From the NCBI GenBank assembly GCA_023398375.1, contig JAEWSH010000061.1:205703-269702 (forward strand): a stretch of DNA of 64,000 bases. Direction: 5' to 3'. The notes beneath the pieces are model-generated. The model was not told the DNA's origin, ran no database searches, and saw only the letters and a program-made list of their open reading frames with translations. The stretch is from Bacillota bacterium (lineage in GTDB: Bacteria; Bacillota; Clostridia; Lachnospirales; Lachnospiraceae). Position numbers and translations under genes: made by a program. This document shows, in pieces, positions 51,162-58,361 of this stretch (position 1 is its first letter; every line of letters begins with the position of its first letter).

Positions 51162-51833
51162 TTAATGCTCACTTGATAAGTTCTGATGCGATCGTCTGCG
51201 AAGTTCTCCTTCCTCTCTAAGGAAATATCCATTGATACGCTTTTCTAATACATGCTCCTGGCAAAGCTGTCCAAGTAATCGGAATAAATGGCGATAGCTG
51301 ATTCCAACTGAACAGGCCGCATCCGTCAATATCTCTGAAAAAATATGATTGTGCGCGTTGTTCAAAATATAAGAACACAGTCTTTGCTCTCCGGTACATA
51401 ACGCGGAAGCTACATAGTTCTCTGAACTGTCGATTACTTTATGGGCAAGCATGTTGCTCAACTTATTTAAAAATACAAGATTCTTCTGTAATTCTTCCCT
51501 GCATATTTGGAAATCAATACAAATGCATTTTACATCTGTAATTGCAATCACGGTAGCGTGTGCTTTCTTTCGCCCTGCCAAAAGTTCAATTTCACCAATC
51601 GTTCCTTCCGAGAGATAATAGCAGAGGATCATATTTTTTCCATCAGGAGTTGTCCTGCAGATCTTTGCTCTGCCTTCAATGACCACTGTCAACCTTGTAA
51701 TCAGATGTTCCTCTTCTATAATTTTTTCTCCTGCATCATAAAGCACACAGCCGATGTATTCTTTTGGTATATTCTGTATTCCATATTTTTCTAATTTAAC
51801 AAGATTCTCATGATTTACCGGTACTTCTTTCAT
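51162..51833 (-). CDS. Crp/Fnr family regulator, YeiL-like
   Basis: A 223-residue regulator with an N-terminal cyclic-nucleotide-binding-type beta barrel (about 25-130, with IEGRAKICRTTPDGKNMILC and GEIELLAGRKKAHATV) and a C-terminal helix-turn-helix (about 165-215, CSVGISYRHLFRLLGQL). The phosphate-binding cassette of cAMP receptors is not clear, so another signal is likely. Several cysteines are spread through the barrel. It is divergent from a small membrane protein gene, its likely target. The start is preceded by AGGGGGG. Confidence 0.85.
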   Translation of the reverse strand: MKEVPVNHENLVKLEKYGIQNIPKEYIGCVLYDAGEKIIEEEHLITRLTVVIEGRAKICRTTPDGKNMILCYYLSEGTIGEIELLAGRKKAHATVIAITDVKCICIDFQICREELQKNLVFLNKLSNMLAHKVIDSSENYVASALCTGEQRLCSYILNNAHNHIFSEILTDAACSVGISYRHLFRLLGQLCQEHVLEKRINGYFLREEGELRRRSHQNLSSEH

Positions 51834-51942
51834 AAAAAATCACCCCCCTTCATTATATCAGATGATCTCTGAAATACCATGACATATGTCCTACCTCATT
51901 TTTGCGTAAATTGCTTATTCTAAACATAGGAGGTATCAAATC

Positions 51943-52197
51943 ATGTATCAATTCATTGGTGTTCTCACAACTACTTTTCATCAAATGGCTAATGGTCATA
52001 TCAGCATAACAAGTATTGTTTTTATGGGTGGAATCGTAATCTTATCCGGAATTGCAGTAAATACGATCCTAAAGAAATTAGAAATACGCAGAACTGAAAA
52101 AAGACAGAAATACTGGTCTGAAATCAAATGTATGGAAGATGCGCATCGTGCACATCTTATGGAAATATATCTGAACGAAAAGAATAACAGGGACTGA
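51943..52197 (+). CDS. Small single-span membrane protein, unknown function
   Basis: An 84-residue product with one hydrophobic span (about 24-42, ITSIVFMGGIVILSGIAV) and a charged, helical C-terminal tail (KKLEIRRTEKRQKYWSEIK). It is preceded by an excellent TAGGAGG site and followed by an intrinsic terminator, and it is divergent from the Crp/Fnr-type gene, which supports it being real. The family is not recognised. Confidence 0.7.
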   Translation: MYQFIGVLTTTFHQMANGHISITSIVFMGGIVILSGIAVNTILKKLEIRRTEKRQKYWSEIKCMEDAHRAHLMEIYLNEKNNRD

Positions 52198-52250
52198 GCT
52201 TATTCAAATAACATTTTTCTTAATGAAACAACTAACTATCTTATTAGCAT

Positions 52251-52282
52251 TACAAAAAGCCCGGTAATCCGGGCTTTTTGTA
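52251..52282. terminator. Bidirectional intrinsic terminator
   Basis: A 14-bp stem (52251-52264 and 52269-52282) with core AAAAAGCCCGG, TAAT loop and A/T tails both ways. It serves the small membrane protein gene (plus) and the convergent 519-residue protein gene (minus). Confidence 0.92.
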
Positions 52283-52324
52283 AATACTAACAAGGTAAGC
52301 GGAAGCATAACAAATAAACTGTTT

Positions 52325-53884
52325 CTAAAGCACCTTCTTAAAGCTATATTCGTACGTTTTTCCATACATACTTTTACTGGAAACTATACTATTCATTTTA
52401 GCTGACAAATCGGCAATATCAATCATGAAACCATTATCAGTAACTGATAATTCTCCATTTTGAAATTGAAAGGATGATGTAAATTCAGGGGTATTCCTTT
52501 TACCGTATACCTTCTGGTATGAGATAACATTTTGCATTTTTTCAAATATCTCGATTGCCTTTACATTGTCCTTTGTTTCATTTACATAACTGCTTACACG
52601 ATCTGGCAATCCACCAATTTTTCCATCCTGCGTTACGTATAGATCCTCACTGGATACCTTTCCATTTGTGGCTGTTTTCAGAAAACGTTCTATTTCCTGC
52701 AGATCTGTTGCAAACTGGTATACATTTGCCGGTAGATTTCCTACACTGTCTGCAATTCCGGTATAATACCTGTAAAGCTGATCTGCATACTTTTCTGTGA
52801 CCAGCTTCTCTATCGCCTCAGCTTTCTGTAGATCGTCAACACCTTCCACATTGACGGTTCCATTGCTTTGAATATTTATCTTCATATTCTCCAGTTCCGC
52901 CGGAGATATTCCTATCCCTTCCAGATCTTTCCGGAACTTCTGAGAGAACTCATTTTTCATCGTACTCTGCTTCTGTGCTTTTTCAATATCTGCAAGATTG
53001 GCGTATATTTTAACATATTCCATTTCCGCTGCATCCAAAGTATGACCTTCCGATAATTCCACAAGCAAATTATCCAGCGTCTTTTCTCCCTTATATTGCT
53101 TTTCCGGAGACAAACTTTCATACTGCTTTTTATGTAATGATTCCAGCTCTTTGCTGTAGTTTGCTTCCGCTTCCTGCAACAGGCGGTTATATTCTGCCAG
53201 ACTTTCTTCGTAGCTTTCCTTCTTTTTCACATATTCATCATTACATTTGATATAAGCTTCCCGGATAGCATCTGTTTTTTCTGCCTCTTCGTTTTTGGAA
53301 ATATGAAAGCGGATTTTATAACTATCCTCCGCATTTACCGGTGATCCATCTCCATTTTCTACTTTGATACAATATTTTGAAGTCTTTGTATCCCAATTCG
53401 GAATACTGATATTTTTCTGATTATTCCCGTTGAACTGTGCAGTACCGACCTGATTTCCGTATTCATCATATAATGTCAGATTGTAATTACTACCAGCAGG
53501 CATTTCCATTTGAATCTCGATATTAAAATAGTTTTGAAAGGTACGGTTATACGGAATCGTAAAATTATAAAAATCAACATCGGCTTCACTGTCAAGACTG
53601 CCTTTTAAACAACTTGTGTCATCTTTTATTAAAAATCCAAGATCTAAACATACTTTTTTATCATTTCTATCGGACATTTCATAAGTTGTATGATTCCGGT
53701 AGGAATTATTCGTGGAAAGCGTGCATGTATCCTCCAGCAAAGTACTATTTTTTAAAGACCGCCCTTCCATGAAAGCATCCATATAAGCGGCACCTTCTGC
53801 AATTGTTTTTAGAAATAACGGCTTTTCTTTTAATAAGTCTGTATTATACGCAGATTTCTGCAAATTGTTTGCTATAGTAACCAT
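52325..53884 (-). CDS. PPC-domain protein, probable sigma-28 regulon member
   Basis: A 519-residue protein not recognised as a named family. Residues about 78-195 fit a PPC-like beta sandwich (LDLGFLIKDD; DSEADVDFYNFTIP; YNLTLYDEYGNQVGTAQF; SKYCIKVENGDG). Residues 200-275 form a charged coiled coil, followed by a mixed helical region and a C-terminus ending SKSMYGKTYEYSFKK. There is no signal peptide or membrane span. A sigma-28 promoter with perfect -10 box lies upstream, the signature of late flagellar genes, so it may be a flagellar accessory or a substrate of the flagellar export apparatus. That role is inference. The start follows AGGGGGAG. Confidence 0.8.
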   Translation of the reverse strand: MVTIANNLQKSAYNTDLLKEKPLFLKTIAEGAAYMDAFMEGRSLKNSTLLEDTCTLSTNNSYRNHTTYEMSDRNDKKVCLDLGFLIKDDTSCLKGSLDSEADVDFYNFTIPYNRTFQNYFNIEIQMEMPAGSNYNLTLYDEYGNQVGTAQFNGNNQKNISIPNWDTKTSKYCIKVENGDGSPVNAEDSYKIRFHISKNEEAEKTDAIREAYIKCNDEYVKKKESYEESLAEYNRLLQEAEANYSKELESLHKKQYESLSPEKQYKGEKTLDNLLVELSEGHTLDAAEMEYVKIYANLADIEKAQKQSTMKNEFSQKFRKDLEGIGISPAELENMKINIQSNGTVNVEGVDDLQKAEAIEKLVTEKYADQLYRYYTGIADSVGNLPANVYQFATDLQEIERFLKTATNGKVSSEDLYVTQDGKIGGLPDRVSSYVNETKDNVKAIEIFEKMQNVISYQKVYGKRNTPEFTSSFQFQNGELSVTDNGFMIDIADLSAKMNSIVSSKSMYGKTYEYSFKKVL

Positions 53885-53969
53885 AGTCTCCCCCTTAATT
53901 GTTTCTTACCAGTTATTCACTCTTTATTAAATAGTATAATTTTTTATTTATTTTTTTATTTCATAAATG

Positions 53970-53996
53970 TTATCGGCAATAAATAAAAAATCTTAA
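53970..53996 (-). promoter_or_regulatory. Sigma-28 promoter of the PPC-domain protein gene
   Basis: TTAAG (53996-53992), 14 nt, GCCGATAA (53977-53970) on the minus strand. The -10 octamer is perfect and spacing is identical to the flgM promoter (TAAAG, 14 nt, GTCGATAA). Leader about 80 nt. Confidence 0.8.
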
Positions 53997-54003
53997 CTAT
54001 CAA

Positions 54004-54042
54004 AAAATAACCCCTCCTCAGAATTCGAATTCTGAGAAGAGG
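54004..54042 (-). terminator. Intrinsic terminator of the second sugar-importer operon
   Basis: Palindrome CTCAGAATT/AATTCTGAG (54017-54036) extended by CCTC-type pairs, then TTATTTTTTG on the minus strand. It closes the importer operon and lies just before the sigma-28 promoter. Confidence 0.8.
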
Positions 54043-54094
54043 AATTAAATTAGCGTTATTTATTCTTCTTACTTATCCTAGCACTCCGTTTCTC

Positions 54095-54940
54095 TTATTC
54101 TTTTACCCCTCCGAGTGTTACGCCTGCGATTATGAACTTAGAAAGCAGCAGATACACAATAATAATCGGAACAATAGCTACTGTAATCATCATATAAATT
54201 TTACCCATATCAAACCTCATATAATCTGCCCCTCGCAGTGTGGCTATTAAAATTGGTACTGTCATCTTGTCTTTTGACTGAATCACCAATGCAGGTACAA
54301 AATAATTGTTCCAGGATCCAACAAAGGTAAAGATTGCCTGTACGGCAATTGCCGGTTTCATAATTGGAATAACAACCTGATTAAATGTATAAAATTCTCC
54401 CGATCCGTCAATTCTTGCAGCTTCCACTAATGACAGCGAAAGAGTTGACTGCAGATAACTATACATAAAGTAAAATACAGCCGGAGACGCAACAGAAGGA
54501 AGGATAAGTGGCAGTAAACTATCATACATTCCCATATGGGTAATTAAACGAAGGAATCCCATTGCCGTAACTTGTGTTGGCATTACAAGAATTGCCATAA
54601 TAAATGTGAACGCAGTTTTCTTGCCTTTAAAATCATATGCAAACAAGCCATATGCCGTCAATGCCGAGAAATAGGTACAGATCGCAGCAGAGCATCCGGA
54701 AACAAGCAAACTATTAAAAATACCTTTAAACATTGGAAAGCTTCCATCATTTGCCACACTTTTTAAATTATCGAAAAAATGTGACGAAGGGAGTGCTGAG
54801 AATCCCTTTTGCAAATCCGCATGAGAGCGTGTTGCATTGATAATCAGTACATAAAAGAAGAACAGACATAAAAATGATAAAAATATAAGTGTACCATGCA
54901 CAAAAAAACTTCGTGCACGATTTCCTGATTCTGATTTCAT
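54095..54940 (-). CDS. Carbohydrate ABC transporter permease (MalG type), second importer
   Basis: A 281-residue permease with six membrane spans and the EAA loop LVEAARIDGSGEFYTFNQVV (about 175-194); the ending AGVTLGGVKE is typical of CUT1 MalG-type subunits. It follows the partner permease by 3 bp with an AAGGAGG site and ends the operon. No ATPase gene is present, again pointing to a shared MsmK-type ATPase. Confidence 0.93.
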   Translation of the reverse strand: MKSESGNRARSFFVHGTLIFLSFLCLFFFYVLIINATRSHADLQKGFSALPSSHFFDNLKSVANDGSFPMFKGIFNSLLVSGCSAAICTYFSALTAYGLFAYDFKGKKTAFTFIMAILVMPTQVTAMGFLRLITHMGMYDSLLPLILPSVASPAVFYFMYSYLQSTLSLSLVEAARIDGSGEFYTFNQVVIPIMKPAIAVQAIFTFVGSWNNYFVPALVIQSKDKMTVPILIATLRGADYMRFDMGKIYMMITVAIVPIIIVYLLLSKFIIAGVTLGGVKE

Positions 54941-54943
54941 TAT

Positions 54944-55897
54944 TTATCTCCTCCTTCTTTGTTTTGAATTTCTTTTTGCAAGAGCCTTTGATCCATCCGG
55001 ATCATTATGAACTGTCATCCGATATACAATAAAGCATAATATTCCACTTACGATAAACAGATACACGGATAAGGAACCTGCCATACCATAGTTCCTACTC
55101 CTTAAATGACTGTTCAGGAACATGATCAACGTCATTATGCGACGGTCAGGATTGCCCTTACCATTGGTCAAAATCTGTGGAACATCGAACATCTGAAGTC
55201 CACCGATAATAGAAGTAATCAATGTATATGCTAGAATTGGACGAATCTGAGGAAGCGTAATATAAAAGAATCTCTGAATACCATTACATCCATCCAGATC
55301 CGAGGCTTCAAATACATCCTGGCTGATTCCCATAATAGCCGCCATTAGCATAATGGTCGTATTACCAAACCACATCAGGAAATTCATCAGTCCGACCAAT
55401 GATCTGGTTCCAAATACAGAGCCCATAAAATCAATTGGTTTCTTAACCATTCCTATCGACATCAGAATGGAATTAATGGGTCCATTTGTCGAAAACATAG
55501 TAAAAAATAAAAGGGCAAATGCAGATGCCATGATCAGGTTCGGCAGATAAATTACCACTTTAAAAAACTGTTTTCCATGAACTTTTAATCGCGAATTTGT
55601 AAACCAGGCTGCCAAAAGCAGAGCAACCACAATCTGTGGAATAAATCCAATCAACCATAATATTAATGTGTTTTCTGCATATTGGAACATATCTGAATGC
55701 CACAAATCGATATAATTTTTCATTCCAACAAAATTTGGACCTACTTCTTTAATTCCTGAGCGATAATATTCAAAGAAACTATATCGAATGGTATCCACCA
55801 AAGGAATCAAAGAAAAGATAAAATATGTAATAAAAAACGGAAGAATAAAGATAATCCCCCATTTTGCATAACTAATGCTTTTCTGTTTTTTTTTCAT
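54944..55897 (-). CDS. Carbohydrate ABC transporter permease (MalF type), second importer
   Basis: A 317-residue permease with six membrane spans and the EAA loop QDVFEASDLDGCNGIQRFFY. It forms the channel with the downstream MalG-type subunit. Its very basic ending (SKALAKRNSKQRRRR) is cytoplasmic. A 15-bp hairpin separates it from the binding lipoprotein gene upstream. Confidence 0.93.
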   Translation of the reverse strand: MKKKQKSISYAKWGIIFILPFFITYFIFSLIPLVDTIRYSFFEYYRSGIKEVGPNFVGMKNYIDLWHSDMFQYAENTLILWLIGFIPQIVVALLLAAWFTNSRLKVHGKQFFKVVIYLPNLIMASAFALLFFTMFSTNGPINSILMSIGMVKKPIDFMGSVFGTRSLVGLMNFLMWFGNTTIMLMAAIMGISQDVFEASDLDGCNGIQRFFYITLPQIRPILAYTLITSIIGGLQMFDVPQILTNGKGNPDRRIMTLIMFLNSHLRSRNYGMAGSLSVYLFIVSGILCFIVYRMTVHNDPDGSKALAKRNSKQRRRR

Positions 55898-55919
55898 AAA
55901 CTATCATCCCTTTCTATCC

Positions 55920-55954
55920 AATAACTGTGGAGCAATAAATGCTCCACAGTTATT
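55920..55954 (-). promoter_or_regulatory. Intercistronic hairpin after the second binding-lipoprotein gene
   Basis: Perfect 15-bp arms (55920-55934 and 55940-55954) with a 5-nt loop, no U tract. It is in the same place as the hairpin of the first sugar importer, and probably stabilises the binding-protein mRNA. Confidence 0.65.
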
Positions 55955-55959
55955 GACTA

Positions 55960-57345
55960 TTACTCTGGCCATTGTACTTCTGTAATGTCTGGATAACGTT
56001 CTTTGATGGCTGTTTCAAAATTTATTTTTGCTTTATCAAACGTAACTTTTCCCTGTAAGTAATCGCTAAATGAACTTTGTATTAATTCCACACATCCTTG
56101 ATCATAAGCAGATAATGGGGCTATTTTAATATTTTCTGCAACAGGTGCAAAGTATTTGAATGGATTCTGTCCTCCGAGGAATTCAGATGAAAAATTTGCA
56201 TCATCTGTTGCTGCTTCTTGCATACCGCTCTTTGTATTGGTAAAATCTGCATAATCCCTTGAAACCTTTAACAAATTGTCCTTATCTGCAGTCATGGCAA
56301 GAATAATATCTTTTGCATGCGCTGTATTGTCTGTACCTGTAGCTGCATGTATGTAAGAACCGCCCCAGTTATATTCCTGCGGAGGGTTTGTAACTGCCCA
56401 GGCTCCTGCTTCTCCATCCCAGTTTGGATTTAGTACGAAGTCAATTCCCCATGCCGGTAGTAAGTAGGCAAATACATTAGACTGAGAACCCATTGATTTA
56501 TTCCAATCTTCATTGAACTGTCCTTTTACGGTCGCATTTAAATAACCTGCATCTAACCATTCTTTTGAGGTAGTTACCCAGTTCATGATCTGTGGATCCA
56601 CCTTCAGTGTTGTTTCTCCAGGTGCAACCCATGAATTTTCGATACTGTTTCCATAGAGGCGGAAGGTATCTGCATAAGAAGCCAATGTGTAGTATCCCTT
56701 CGCTTTCAATTCTTCTGCTGTAGCTTTTGTTGTATCCCAGTCTTTTACCTTTTCACCAACGGCTGCGGGATCATCTGTTCCAAAGACATCTTTTGCAATA
56801 TCCCGACGATAAACTAAAGTTCCCGGGCAGCACTGCCAGGTAGATCCTCTTTGCACACCATCTGCATCGGAAGCCGTTGTTCTTGTAAAGTCATACTGAT
56901 CTGCAAGGTCTTTCTCAGGATCTATTCCAAGATCCGTAAGTGGCATTGCTACATCTGCATCTTTATCTATATACTTATTGACATAATCTGTTTCCGAAAG
57001 AAAAATATCTACTTTATCATCTGTAGCTGCATCTGCCTGATTTAAAAGTGCTTCGTCAAGTTTCTGCTGGTAAACGCCATCCTGGTTCGGATTGATGATC
57101 CAGTGAATCTCTGTTCCGTCTTTTAATGTTGTAATTGATCCATCATCAGAAGTTTTCTCAACTTCCGGATATATAGCTTCCAGACGCTCACGAAACTCGT
57201 CATTCCAGGAATAAATATTAATTACCTTTCCTTCCTCCACACTTGCTGTAACGCTTTTTCCGGCTCCTGATGAATTTCCGCATCCGGCTAATGTTCCTGC
57301 AACCATCGTCCCTGCTATCATCATTGCAATTACTCTCTTTTTCAT
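55960..57345 (-). CDS. Carbohydrate-binding lipoprotein of second ABC importer
   Basis: A 461-residue family 1 solute-binding protein. Signal peptide MKKRVIAMMIAGTMVAGT and lipobox LAGCG, then a short Ser/Gly linker. VINIYSWNDEFRERLEAIYP starts the mature fold; the sequence is Trp-rich, as in oligosaccharide binders. It leads the importer operon and is divergent from an AraC regulator. The GH94 genes nearby suggest a beta-gluco-oligosaccharide ligand; that is inference. The start follows AGGGAGG. Confidence 0.93.
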   Translation of the reverse strand: MKKRVIAMMIAGTMVAGTLAGCGNSSGAGKSVTASVEEGKVINIYSWNDEFRERLEAIYPEVEKTSDDGSITTLKDGTEIHWIINPNQDGVYQQKLDEALLNQADAATDDKVDIFLSETDYVNKYIDKDADVAMPLTDLGIDPEKDLADQYDFTRTTASDADGVQRGSTWQCCPGTLVYRRDIAKDVFGTDDPAAVGEKVKDWDTTKATAEELKAKGYYTLASYADTFRLYGNSIENSWVAPGETTLKVDPQIMNWVTTSKEWLDAGYLNATVKGQFNEDWNKSMGSQSNVFAYLLPAWGIDFVLNPNWDGEAGAWAVTNPPQEYNWGGSYIHAATGTDNTAHAKDIILAMTADKDNLLKVSRDYADFTNTKSGMQEAATDDANFSSEFLGGQNPFKYFAPVAENIKIAPLSAYDQGCVELIQSSFSDYLQGKVTFDKAKINFETAIKERYPDITEVQWPE

Positions 57346-57547
57346 TTTGAAAAATCCTCCCTAAATAGACGAAAACCGTCGTTCATTTGTTATTGGTACT
57401 ATATCATAATCATTTTGCCTGTTATATTATAAATCCGAACAAAATATCAGATTCATGCTATAAATATACTTTTTTAGATTATTGTAACAATATAAAATTC
57501 ATGTCATAATAAATATAACTTTTATTAAGATTAGGGAGTAGAATCAA

Positions 57548-58288
57548 ATGGCACTTTCAGAAGAATGGTATCACACCGAATTACAGAGTAGCGAACTTGA
57601 AGCACTTCATCGCTCTCCTGATGTTGAATATTTATTTTATAATGCAGTCAAAACCGGAGATATGGATTTTGTAAATCAAAATTGTACTTCTGATGCTTTT
57701 ATAGATTTAGAAGGGACAGGTGTCCTTTCCCGTAATGCATTGACCAATATAAAGTATCATTTCGTTGTCACTGTTGCCATGCTAACAAGATATTGCATTG
57801 ATGGTGGTCTCGAACCCGAACAGGCATACCGTCTGAGTGACTTCTACATATTAAAGATGGACACCTGCACTACGTTACGGCAGGTTGCAGATCTACATCA
57901 TGTCATGGCAAAAGACTTTACCGGGAAAATGATTCTGCAAAAAAAGAGTGCCATTCTTTCGAAACCTGTAATGCTGTGTGTCGACTATATTTACAGCCAT
58001 ATCAAAGAGCGGATAACAATCCAGACTCTATCGGAATTTACCAAACTTTCTGCAAATTATCTGTCACGTGTTTTCAAACAGAACCTTGGGATATCCATCA
58101 GTGATTACATCCGTGAAAAGAAAATCGAGAAAGCTACCCATCTTTTACGTTATTCTGATCAAACTATTGTTGAGATCGCAAACTACCTTTCCTTTTCCTC
58201 ACAAAGCCACTTTATTCAAATCTTTGAAAGTTTTACAGGAATCACACCCAAAAAATATCGTGATAAATATTATAATACCATGTGGTAA
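57548..58288 (+). CDS. AraC family transcriptional regulator
   Basis: A 246-residue regulator with a helical N-terminal domain (about 1-140) and two C-terminal AraC helix-turn-helix motifs (TIQTLSEFTKLSANYLSRVF; TIVEIANYLSFSSQSHFIQI) followed by FTGITPKKYRD. It has no cupin barrel, so it senses through the helical domain or a partner. It is divergent from the importer operon (202-nt shared region) and convergent with the GH94 genes. The stop codon lies inside a 19-bp tandem duplication. Confidence 0.92.
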   Translation: MALSEEWYHTELQSSELEALHRSPDVEYLFYNAVKTGDMDFVNQNCTSDAFIDLEGTGVLSRNALTNIKYHFVVTVAMLTRYCIDGGLEPEQAYRLSDFYILKMDTCTTLRQVADLHHVMAKDFTGKMILQKKSAILSKPVMLCVDYIYSHIKERITIQTLSEFTKLSANYLSRVFKQNLGISISDYIREKKIEKATHLLRYSDQTIVEIANYLSFSSQSHFIQIFESFTGITPKKYRDKYYNTMW

Positions 58289-58315
58289 GCTCTGTTCCAT
58301 GTGGTAAGCTCTGTT
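58278..58315. repeat. Exact 19-bp tandem duplication spanning the araC stop codon
   Basis: Units 58278-58296 and 58297-58315 are identical (CCATGTGGTAAGCTCTGTT). The first contains the last codons and stop of the AraC gene. It looks like a recent slippage duplication. Confidence 0.85.
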
Positions 58316-58361
58316 ATATGTCCAAACCCAGCACATATCTTTGGCCGCAATACCTACTCTT

